A stretch of 64,000 nucleotides of DNA from contig CP075494.1 of assembly GCA_021613535.1 (NCBI GenBank), forward strand, positions 13,144,001 through 13,208,000, in the 5' to 3' direction. The DNA is from Adineta vaga. Its lineage: Eukaryota > Rotifera. The notes under the pieces are model-generated. The model was not told the DNA's origin and searched no databases. It was given only the letters and a program-made list of their open reading frames with translations. The translations under genes were made by a program, and so were the position numbers. Positions 40,747 through 50,390 of this stretch are shown here, in pieces (positions within the stretch are counted from its first letter, which is position 1; every line of letters starts with the position of its first letter).

Positions 40747-41188
40747 ATGACTATGTATTGCTATTTAACTACGTTTCTTTACGTTTTATATGCTGCTCGA
40801 ATAACTCTGGGACTTGATTGTTTCGTATGTAATCAAACCTTAGTATTGAGTTCATTTGAAATGATTAATACAACACGAGCTGAATGTAAATCAACACATA
40901 AGGTCAGTCCGATGTGTATGTCAACATTATCGATAGATGCTGAAAGAAAAAATGTTCATGTCACTTTTGAACATTCAAATGAACAGACATTACTTTTTAC
41001 AAATGGACATAAGATGACTCAGAGTACTACGAGTATTTGGTTTAATAAAAATATCGTTACCCAAAGTTTTCAAGCATTTTGTGTCAACAGTACAATTTGT
41101 GCAGGAGACATGAACAAGATGTATAATCGAAGTAAGTTTAACAAAGATGTTATTCTAAGTCTTCATATTGAAAGATCAACAATAGATT
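40747..41188 (+). pseudogene. Truncated Ly6-like gene 2, copy A (exon 1 and part of intron only)
   Basis: Exon 1 (40747-41131) matches exon 1 of the intact gene at 50391: signal peptide, DCFVCNQTLVLSSFEMINTT, and the close FCVNSTICAGDMNKMYNR. The GTAAGT donor at 41132 is intact, but the intron stops matching after 41188 and the acceptor and second exon are missing. Reading through the donor gives about 20 extra residues and a stop at 41200-41202. No signal exists for a GPI anchor, so any product would be a short secreted single-domain protein. Confidence 0.85.
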
Positions 41189-42188
41189 GTTGGAGATATT
41201 AGTAATATTTTCATTCTTATACTTTTTAATCGACAAAAACATAATGCATGTTCAATTTATTTAATGAATTCAGCTGTAGTAAATATAGTTTATTTAACAC
41301 TTGGTGGTGTATTTCGAATTTATTCATATTCTTATACCGATAATACAATTCGTTCATTAATTCCCTGTCGACTTTCAATGTTTATTCTATCATTTCTTGG
41401 ACAAGTTACAAAAACTCTGCTTATATTTGCATGTATCGATTGTTATATGATTACAAGTACTCATGTTTCCTTAAGAGCATTTAGTACACCTAAACGAGCA
41501 AAATATTTCATTATTTTTATTTTTATGTTTTGGGCAATTGTTGCTGGTCATGCACTTGTATGGTTAACTGTTAACCCTAGTACTACCAGCCTGGGTCATT
41601 TTTGTCCATTCTGTTGAGGGGGGATACAGGAATGAAAAAATTATGGTAGTACGAGGGTTAATAATGGTCAATGTGCTGCATCGGGTGATTGTGGTATATT
41701 TTATGGATTTTATGCTTTTATATTTATTGGATTAATCCCATCAATTACAATATGTGTATTTGCTTATTTAACTTATAGAAATATAAGACAATTACGAAAT
41801 CGTATTCAACCAACAAGTCAAGAATTACATAATAGAAATAATTGTTTAAAACGACGAGATCGATGTTATTAATTCTTGTTATAAGTGAAGTGATTATTTA
41901 TATCATAACAACGAGTCTATTAACATTAGTTTTTTTTTTGAAAGAATGATTACTCAGTTTATTTCACCAAATAAAAGTGTGCAACTTCTTCAAATTGAAT
42001 ATTTTGCATTAAATACGGCATTATTAATGATATTTATTTTTAGTGCAACACCGTTTTATACATATTACATTTCATCAGCATCCTTTCTTGAAGATTGTAA
42101 ACAATTAATTCTTACAAATTATCGAAAATTTCGTCATACAAATTTCGATCATAGTGTTTCGAGAAGACATCAAACACTAACATATTAA
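41189..42188 (+). pseudogene. 5'-truncated, frameshifted GPCR pseudogene
   Basis: Starts abruptly in TM1 (GDISNIFILILFNRQKHNAC, from 41192) at the very base where the repeat ends. It continues through TM2, TM3 (LIFACIDCYMITSTHVSLRA, where the DRY-like Arg is Cys) and TM4 (FIFMFWAIVAGHALVWLTV). An 83-bp insert interrupts the second extracellular loop at 41575; the frame resumes as NNGQCAASGDCGIFYGFYAF (TM5). A frameshift occurs near 41868 and a second at the T-run about 41932-41941. TM6/7 remnants follow (YFALNTALLMIFIFSATPFY) with the stop at 42186-42188. Related in style to the intact receptor at 15162-16310. Confidence 0.85.
41575..41657. mobile_element. 83-bp piggyBac-like MITE with TTAA target duplication
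   Basis: Flanked by TTAA at 41571-41574 and 41658-41661. The ends are inverted repeats: CCCTAGTACTACC at 41575-41587 and GGTAGTACGAGGG at 41645-41657, 12 of 13 bases matching. TTAA duplication plus ends beginning CCC are the mark of the piggyBac superfamily. It has no coding capacity, so it would depend on a transposase elsewhere. Removing it at TTAA rejoins the GPCR reading frame exactly. Confidence 0.8.
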
Positions 42189-42494
42189 CGCACTTATCTT
42201 TAATCAACTCTATACACTTTCTATGAACTTCATATTGTTATCATTCTTTATTGTCTCAACAAAATTCTAATAGGAGATTTCAGTGTTATCACACACATGA
42301 TTTTCTGACGGTAGAGAAATTACGTGACGGTGTGGGTATCCCTTCATCAACTGACCAACATACCCTCTTGAGCTTTCTCTTCATGTTTTTCTATAGGATA
42401 TCATTTTCAATAGAGAAATGAATGAGATTGATCAATTTGTTTGTTCATTATTTATATTTATTTAAAATAAAGAAAAGAAAAAAAAATTATATTT
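42189..42494. other. Intergenic, no gene seen
   Basis: Short AT-rich stretch between the GPCR pseudogene and the RING fragment. Confidence 0.4.
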
Positions 42495-42630
42495 TCAGTA
42501 CCAAATCAAATATTCTGAAGTATGTCCATCACGATAATTTGCTTGTCCAATTGGTAATTTACATCGACAAAGTGGACATGAAGCATTTGGATCAAGCCAT
42601 GATGTAACACATTCTTCACAAAAGACATGG
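42495..42630 (-). pseudogene. C-terminal RING-finger fragment, RNFT1/2-like
   Basis: Reading the minus strand from 42629 gives HVFCEECVTSWLDPNASCPL followed by CR, then a short tail with YRDGHTSEYLIWY and a stop at 42497-42495. The second half of a C3HC4 RING and the W/Y-rDG-TS---Y tail match the end of RNFT1/RNFT2-type membrane E3 ligases. No acceptor AG or start lies in front of it and the first RING cysteines are missing, so it is a fragment, probably a relict exon. Confidence 0.7.
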
Positions 42631-42741
42631 TAAATTCAATCATATAGATATTATTTTTTTAAGAAAAGAAAAAAAAGAAATGCACGACAGGCATAGATTA
42701 ATTTCAACAGTATATCGTCGCTTAGTTTGAAAATAAAGGCA

Positions 42742-43011
42742 ATGGAATTCGATTTCTTGCAAGATCTTTTAGCTAGTAATTTTAATGTACGTAAAAATAT
42801 TAATATACTTACTGAGACTTTGTTATTATTTATTTAGCTTATGGAGCTTGTTAGGTTGGAAGATATTATCGATCAACGAAAGTCGGCTATCAAGAAAAAA
42901 CTTCAAGATGTTCCTGCAACATCAGAAAATAGGAATATAATTAAAGAATTTAATCAAGAAAAAAAGAAGGTTTCATTAGAAGACTCTATGGTCTTTTTGA
43001 ATTCTTTCTGA
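42742..43011 (+). CDS. Possible small gene or gene remnant
   Basis: A putative exon 42742-42786 (MEFDFLQDLLASNFN) with a GTACGT donor joins in frame, across a 51-bp intron, to 42838-43011 (LMELVRLEDIIDQRKSAIKK and onward) and stops at 43009-43011; about 73 aa, charged and helical. A further open stretch at about 43353-43493 (RPLYALEAQLIGCFVNYLEY and onward) could be another exon of the same gene, separated by a 370-bp insertion-like segment. I do not recognise it; it may be a broken gene. Confidence 0.3.
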
Positions 43012-44360
43012 ATTCAAAATCACAAGCCATAAGCATTTTTTTCCACACAACCCCTGGGTATACGGGTCTACAACAAACAATTGGTTCTATTCAATGACGG
43101 ACAGTCATTGTTATATATCCAGATGGTGCAACACACAATTGTTCACATTATTTTTCACGATTCTTATCATTTCACTTGACCATGACCAGACATAAATCCA
43201 GTACTGAGTTCATAGACTCGCCTTAATTCATCACTAGTGATGAAAAATCTGTATACCCAGTTAGATACTTTCACCTTAATCAATTTGAAAGACTCATGAT
43301 TTCAATCGGAAATGATATCTGTTTCTTCTTTTCTTAATTCAGATAGAATTCAAATAGACCATTGTATGCATTAGAAGCACAACTTATTGGTTGTTTTGTG
43401 AATTATCTCGAATATGTTCGTATGTTAGCAGCAAGAAACGAACACGCAATACCATCATCATCTAATGATGCACAATTGGAAAACAATGAACCAGTAAGAA
43501 AAAAACGTAATTAGAAAAATAAAACATATTATTTTACTGAAGGTTGACCAAAAAACGGAAAAAGAGTGACATGTTATTCGAAGAATGGCCTCAACACCTA
43601 CAACAATATTTACTATTAACATTTACCATTCAATTGAAAAAAACTATCATTTTTTGATTTTATAGATGTTTTAATTGACATATGTTGCTAATAGAAAAGA
43701 AGAAAAAAAAAAGATGAAATACATAAAGAAATCTCTCTATAAAGAGGATAGATGAGTTGAAAAACACCTCGCAAATATGTTCAACCATCTAAACACGAAT
43801 ATCATCACGTTTCTCAACCCCAGAAATACTAATGATTTTGTTTTGAATTAGTTTCATCATCATCAATTGTTCCATCATCAGCTGATATTCAGATCGTCAT
43901 TAATTCTTTTTTCATTTTCTTTCATTTATTCGTCTTCTTTGAGTGGTCATATGCATGAAACATGTACATTATATTACTCTTGCTGCAAAGAATTCTCTTT
44001 TTTTAAATATATTTCTTCTAGGAATTACAGTATAATCTTTTAAAACTATGACCATATGCTTACTTTTTCATTGTCTATTGAATGATCAAATTTTCAAATA
44101 ATCATTTCATTTGTTTATTTATTTTTTTAATTTCCATGTGTGCCATCTACCCTTCAAAACAAAAAGATATAACCTAAAAGAAAGTTATTTTCGATCGTCA
44201 TGTATGAACTTTTGGAAGTATCAAGAACCATACTACTGCAAAAAAAGATATTTTTAATGGAATCTGACACGAAAGAAAAATTTATCTTTTCTCACATAAT
44301 GTCAATGAAGAAATAAGTTTCTACCACTGAAAGATAGTCTTTCCAGCGCCGCATAACAGC
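43012..44360. other. Non-coding region with possible small MITE
   Basis: A weak inverted repeat, CTGGGTATACGG at 43054-43065 and CTGTATACCCAG at 43249-43260, brackets about 207 bp that interrupt the possible remnant gene; it may be a MITE, but no clear target duplication is visible. The rest, to 44360, is AT-rich without a recognisable gene. Confidence 0.3.
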
Positions 44361-45286
44361 TAACAGGTGGGCCATAAAGAATTACACTACTTTGTTTTCG
44401 CTATAACTTACTCATTTTCAACGCTATTAACCGAAAGTTTCTTTTTTAAGATTCGCTATTCAATTCTCTACAAAATCATATATAAAAGATCTTTGTAAGC
44501 TACAAAACGGCTAAGTTCTGAAACGAAGGAAAAAGGTCTCGAAATCTTCAACTTTCAAGCCCAAAAGCCGGTTTGTCTAAAATTTGCGATCCGTGCGACA
44601 AAGTACGAAAAAATTAAATGAGCCATGTTAAGGAGCATCATATTCTGGACAAGATTCATATCTTTTGAATTTTTTATCAAAAACTGAGTAGAAAATTCAG
44701 GAGCAATGTTTTCCATTATTCGAAAAAACTCACTTTCTTTTAATGCTTTTGATGTCTGCACGAAAGCACATGTTATTCAGCGAAAGAGGGTTATTTTACT
44801 AGCGTTTGTTGTGATGTGAAAGCTAACATACTCGACTACGTCCATGTACATTCATACGAGTCATGCGAAGTTTCGTTTGCGGTAGATTTTCGTGAAAACC
44901 GAGATTAAGACATTTGGACGTTTTCAGGAAATTTTCAGTTAATAGGTGACAGTTAACTTACTCTAAAGAAAACTTTTTCCACGCATATCGGAAGAAGCAT
45001 ATTTGAAAATGCCAGAAAATGTCTCTCCCGTAATTTAAGCGTGCGTCCAAATTGTCGAAACATACTGAAAAAGTCGATGTACTGTGAGCTTGAAAGTTGA
45101 AGATTTCAAGACCTTTTCCATTCGTTTTAGCACTTAGCCGGTTTGTAGCTTACAAAGCTCTTTGATATATGGTTTTGTAGAGAATTGAATAGCGAATCTT
45201 AAAACAGAAACTTTCGGTTAACAGCGTCGAAAATGAGTAAGTTATAGCGAAAAAAAGTAGTGTAATTCATTATGGCCCACCCGTTA
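44361..45286. mobile_element. Foldback DNA transposon (non-autonomous) with ~200-bp inverted arms
   Basis: The left arm 44361-44560 begins TAACAGGTGGGCCATAA and the right arm 45088-45286 is its imperfect reverse complement, ending TTATGGCCCACCCGTTA. Matching runs include ACTTACTCATTTTC, TAACCGAAAGTTTC and AAATCTTCAACTTTCAAGC. The centre (44561-45087) has only a 68-aa open frame with no transposase features. A TA at each edge could be a Tc1/mariner-type target duplication. A second copy of the end motif, GGGCCACCTGTTA, at 45515-45527 may be the true right end or a second element. Confidence 0.8.
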
Positions 45287-46075
45287 ATTACCTCTCGATA
45301 TACCTCAAAATACAAACTAATAAAACGTTACAAAATTAGCTACGCTGAAGTAGCGCAAAATAATTGGTAGGATTTTCTATCCTTCTATTTTATATTAGAA
45401 ATCTTTATATCTTCTTCTAGAGAATTTTACAGTGCAGTTTTTGACAAAAAACTATGATAGCTATTTGAGATCGCAGAAAGAAAAAGAAAAAATAAGAGTT
45501 GCTTTATTTTCTCTGGGCCACCTGTTACAACTCTAAAACTAATGATTCAATAAAATAACCGGTGCGATGCAGCAAAACGAAAGGCGCCAAAATGAACGAT
45601 TAAGAGAGAGAGAGCACAAGATTGATGATCCTATGCCGTGCTATCGCAATATCGTCTTAGTTTTGAAATCTTTTTTCTCTTAGCATAGCAAAAACGTTCT
45701 CTTAGACACCTTGATGCCTGATGTAAAAATGAGCCTATTATGCTTTCTTTCTCTATGGTCAAGTTACATCTCTAATTGTTACAAAATACGTTATCAGTTT
45801 AATCCATATACTGTCCTCATTCAAAAGATAATATAATGTTCTGAGCAAACAACATGAGTAAGACCCCGAACAGACAGAAATAATGAATGGCGAAGGCATG
45901 CACGAAAAAAATTTGCGATCTATTGACCATAGTTGGATATGATAATGTTCATATTTCTCGTCCATTGTTATCATAGGCGACAAGGAAAAAAATATACATA
46001 CATATATTTACATATATATATATTGAAACAAATAGGCAAGGACAGTCAAATAAAAACATTTGAAACAAGGTTCAT
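45287..46075. other. Non-coding, includes a second transposon-end motif
   Basis: GGGCCACCTGTTA at 45515-45527 is the reverse complement of the element end at 44361. A GA run is near 45605-45613 and TATATATAT near 46014-46023. No gene recognised. Confidence 0.4.
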
Positions 46076-47779
46076 ATGAATATATGCGATTTGCCCGATG
46101 AAATATTATCTAGCATTATCAGAAAGTTGAACATTGTTGATGTGTTCTATTCACTAGTGAATGTGAATGAGCGTTTGGATCAATTGGTATTTGATCTTCT
46201 TTACATTCGTCATCTTGATATGAGCATCAAGTCACCATTTAGTAGCATATCTCACATAGATGATCAAGCATTTCTAAGTATTTGTGAAAAAGTGTTACCT
46301 CGAGTTCAAGATCGAGTGAATAAACTTACTGTTGAACCACGATCAATAGAACACGTTCTTCGTATGGTCGATTATCCGCAACTCTCTTCGTTGTCATTTA
46401 TTTACTTCTCAGAGGGAATACTTGTTTATTATTTAAAAGGTACTGTTTAATTTTGTTTGTTTAATTGATAAAATGATGGTATTATTCAGTTGCAGGTAAC
46501 AAAATTATTCGTGATCTTGTTCAGCGAGTTACACAGATTACAATCCATCTTGAAAACAGAATACCAAGCGAAACTCCTCTGCTTCGACGTATTCTTTTTG
46601 AATGGATAATAACTTCATGCAAACGATTAATCGAACTGAATTTTTGTTATTTTTTTTCTCATCAACAGCCGGTAGTTCGTCTTTTTGGGTTACCATCAAC
46701 AAGTTGTATGTCTTCAACTTTAACCAAATTAGAAATTAATGTCGAAAGTATCAATGATTGTCTTTATCTTCATGATAGACGTCTGGAATGTTTATCGATT
46801 TTGCATATTTTTGTGAAATATATTGACAGTACATTATCAACCATGGATAACACGGTAACTAGAATTTCTGTTATGATATTTTAGCTAAATTAAACATTAT
46901 ATCTAAATCTATAGATGTTCTTGATTGTTTTTCTGTTTAGAAAAAACACCCTCAAATTGAAGTGTTTTTCATTAAGCTCATTTAATTATGTTACTCTTTA
47001 TCACAATCGAATTATTCCATTACTTCGTCGAATGATAAATCTTGAAGAATTAATATTATATTTGACGGTTAAAAGATGTGACTCGACTCATGTTGACGAT
47101 GTTAATTTATATAACGAAATTCTTATTTATATGCCACGATTAAACAAATTTATGTTCAGTATAGATTCTTATGTAGCCAAAGAAAATATTATGAGTAATT
47201 TTTCGTCGAATGAAGATATTCAAAAAAGTTTCATTGAATCACGATATGGTCAAGTTGGTTCTTTTGTGTCTGATACAAGAATGAATGACGCCCACAGATG
47301 CCATATTTATTCAATTCCTTATGGATTTGTAGATTTTATCAGACTTGATAATTCGTTTTCAGGCGGAATATTTCATAAAGTGCGATACTTGATGATGCAA
47401 GACAAACGACCATTTGAGCATCAATTTTTCCACTTCGTGTCACAATGTTTTCCTTACCTTGAATATTTACATGTGTATAATGATAAAGCACAAAAAGAAA
47501 AGCAAAATTTTACTCAATTGATCACATTTCCTTATATGACGTCGCTTTATGTGAAAGCAGCACATGAGGAAGAATTACACTGTACAATTTCTCTTGAAGA
47601 GAAAGACTTATCTACCCAATTTGTTACATCTTCAAATTAGACTTGACTTACTGATGATGGTAACGAATAATTTTACTGATGATGCCACGAATTTCAATTT
47701 CGCTAAGATAAAACAACTTGATATATCGGAACCATTTTATCGACCAGATAATTTTTCTGAATACTTTCCTTTATTGTAA
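46076..47779 (+). pseudogene. F-box/LRR-like gene with a frameshift near its 3' end
   Basis: Exons 46076-46439, 46496-46854 and 46915 onward. The F-box opens the protein (MNICDLPDEILSSIIRKLNI, VDVFYSLVNVNERLDQLV), followed by leucine-rich-like units such as STLTKLEINVESINDCLYLH, IPLLRRMINLEELILYLTV and YLEYLHVYNDKAQ. In exon 3 the first frame stops at 47638-47640 after 482 codons. The next frame, open through that point, continues with TYLPNLLHLQIRLDLLMMVT and KIKQLDISEPFYRPDNF to 47779, which reads like the natural end. A one-base insertion around 47598-47606 explains this. It may be a recent pseudogene or a truncated but used allele. Confidence 0.7.
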
Positions 47780-48724
47780 AAAAAGAGAATTATTTCTAAT
47801 TCAATATTGTTAATTTCAATTCCATGATACTCTTATGGACTATTCGGATATATTGAATATGTTTTCTTTTCTTGATGTATATAAAGATGAATAAACCTTG
47901 TATACGAATAATAGACGGTTGAACAAAGTATCATAAGACAATCACATCTATGATCTCTACTATGCTGAAAGTAATACAGTGAGTCACTCGAAACTATAAC
48001 TTCAAAAATATCTTTTTCAAGATGATGAATTTTTATTAGATGATCATACAGATGTCGCCAGTATATTAGAAATTTTACTCGATGAAATTTTCATTTTTCT
48101 TTGCTTAAAAAGTACCAAAGATAATATTCATGTCACATGAAGCATTTGTTGTGATGTTCTTACAGTTAAGACTAGTTTCCTGTAAGGTACATCATTATTA
48201 AAAATTTCATTTATTTGTTTTAACCAGTGTTTTTTCGTGGAAATTGATGTATTCTTAAAAGTGATGTTTTTCTCTCGAGGGATTACTAATTAATTTACTT
48301 CTCGTCCTCAAAATAAACATATTAAATTATCATTAATTAATCTTTTTATTTCATACAGTTCTTCATGTCTTACATATTCCTTAAAACGATCCTGTTTATT
48401 GTAGAGTTTTCGATACGCCCTATCTTTCAACTAACACATGTTGAATACATTCGTCTGACTGTTGAACATCTATTAAGAAGATGAAAACATGATTATGATC
48501 TTATCTCCTTGTAAATACCGATATTTAGATACTTACCGACCAAGAAAGTGAATGAGACAGGAAAAAAAGAATAAACTTTCTCCATTACAGACATTATTTT
48601 TATTTATCAGATAAGAATCGATATTATACTTAAATTTTACACTTGAAAACAAAAAATATTCTAAATTTTTCCTTGCGAAAATGTGGCTATAACAAGAGAG
48701 CACTTTTGACACATATTTTTTCCA
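47780..48724. other. Intergenic up to the left edge of repeat copy B
   Basis: AT-rich without recognisable genes or repeats. It ends where similarity to 39079 begins. Confidence 0.4.
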
Positions 48725-48956
48725 TTAATAACGCGATATAAGATTTCACTTGAAATTTTTCACTATAAATAATTCTAGTAAAGTTTTACAGTAAAGTACG
48801 TCAGTGAGATTGTTGTGGACGTCATTGATATTTGATCAAAATATTTTTTCGAAAGAAAACACTATGATTTTGATTTAACCTACGCGTATACATAGAGTAT
48901 ATATAGCTATAGATGATGAAAATAATTATAATACAATTGCTTCTTCAACAGCAACG

Positions 48957-49899
48957 ATGTTTTGGTTAATAGTGATTTTCATTCTTGTACCTCAATTATC
49001 AATAACAATAGCTTCATTTGATTGTTATGAATGTTCTCAAAGAATGATTCTTAATTCTCCACATCCACTTCGTATACCAACCAACTGTACATTAAAAAAT
49101 GAAACCAGTACGACATGTATGGCCACCTTACGACTCGATTTTGAACAAAACAATGGATCGATGATTTTAGATGGTCTATCTCGAGATTTATTGAATTTTT
49201 CCGATCATACGACAATTATTACACATAATATGCAGATTTTATTTGATAGTCAAAAATTAGAACGTACTTTTCAAATATACTGCTTTGAAAATGAATCATG
49301 TATCAACGACTTGTATCGTATCTATGAATTGAGTATGTACAAATCATGGATATCAATGAATTTTTGAATGTATGTTTTGTTTTATAATAGGTAAAAGACA
49401 CAACATTATTGAATTGCGAGAAAAACTTCAATCGAAGTTGTATGATTCGTCTGATTCGACGTATCTCTCCTGTGAAAATAATCAAAATGAAACTATTCCA
49501 TGTCCTAATGGTTATTGTCAATTAATTAATAATGGTGAATCAGATTATACTCGAAATTGTATACCAGAAGGATTTTCTATTTTACCACCAGGCATTTTCA
49601 TAGCATCGAGTATGGTAAATGATTTTGATACAAAAGCACCTTTTATGTATATTTGTAATCAAAACATGTGTAATAATATGGAACTAGCTGAATACGTACA
49701 AAATTCATTAACACAATATGGATTACTAACACCGTTTTATGAAACACCTATATATGTACTAGAAACAACAACAACAACAATAAATGAAACAACAACTGTG
49801 AAGTCAAAAGGTTTATTAATGAAAGTTTCATCTGAGAATATTTTTGGTATTCAATTGATTGTTTTATTGATAATAACATTCTTTTTCGGAAAACTATAA
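48957..49899 (+). CDS. Two-domain Ly6/uPAR-like GPI-anchored protein, gene 1 copy B
   Basis: Exons 48957-49332 and 49391-49899; 294 aa, identical to the copy A protein except for one replacement: Asn to Asp in KLYDSSD, which removes an N-glycosylation sequon. The other four substitutions between the copies are synonymous. Same signal peptide, two Cys-rich units, Thr-rich stalk and hydrophobic GPI-type tail. The TATA element at 48895-48907 is unchanged. Confidence 0.75.
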
Positions 49900-50390
49900 A
49901 TGTGAATTTGATGTCTCATGTGCTGCTCCTTGAAATGACTATGTATGATATCACATTAACTTTGCGATCATTCCCCTCGCTTACAAAAAAGAAAATATAA
50001 TAAACGTCACTTCTCATATCAATTTTCTTTCTTTCTTTTTGAAACTTCAAAGAAACTCCGAAAGCAGTTTTCTTTTATACATTTGTCGACCAAAATATCA
50101 GTACAACAACGTAATTCTAAGATTCACATAATAAGCTGCTAGTAAATAATGTATTAATCATAAAATGAAGACAATACATTTGAATTATACCGTACTTATA
50201 AGATCGAATTTATCATCAAGTAAATATAACTTATTCTTAACAAATATAGATCGCAGCACAAAATAATACGAAATAAATATTTAATCAAACTATCCATTCA
50301 AAGATAAATGCAGGAGATCATATATATATATATATATATATATACATAAACAGGAAGTAGTCGAATATTTGGCATATTATATTTATTCTC
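49900..50390. other. Spacer between Ly6-like genes, copy B
   Basis: Same as the copy A spacer, including the (TA)12 run at 50321-50344. No gene. Confidence 0.6.

Larger units (their letters stand above)
39079..41188 (+). repeat. 2.1-kb duplicated segment, copy A
   Basis: Direct repeat of 48725-50832. By eye I found one 2-bp indel (GT present near 39218-39220, absent in copy B) and five substitutions at 39441, 39462, 39772, 39800 and 39874, so identity is about 99.7%. The left junction shares TTAATAAC and the right junction ends ...AATAGATT in the intron of the second gene. The segment carries one whole Ly6-like gene with promoter and 3' region, plus exon 1 of a second. Confidence 0.93.

Noticed and set aside
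41264-41617. 117-aa frame as a standalone receptor gene
   Set aside because: It is the TM2-TM4 part of a longer broken GPCR whose frame begins upstream and resumes after the MITE.
43054-43260. Firm call of a MITE from CTGGGTATAC inverted ends
   Set aside because: Only about 11 matching bases and no target duplication; left as a weak possibility inside the non-coding entry.
44555-44761. 68-aa minus-strand frame inside the foldback element
   Set aside because: Too short for a transposase and lacking catalytic or DNA-binding motifs; starts in the inverted arm.
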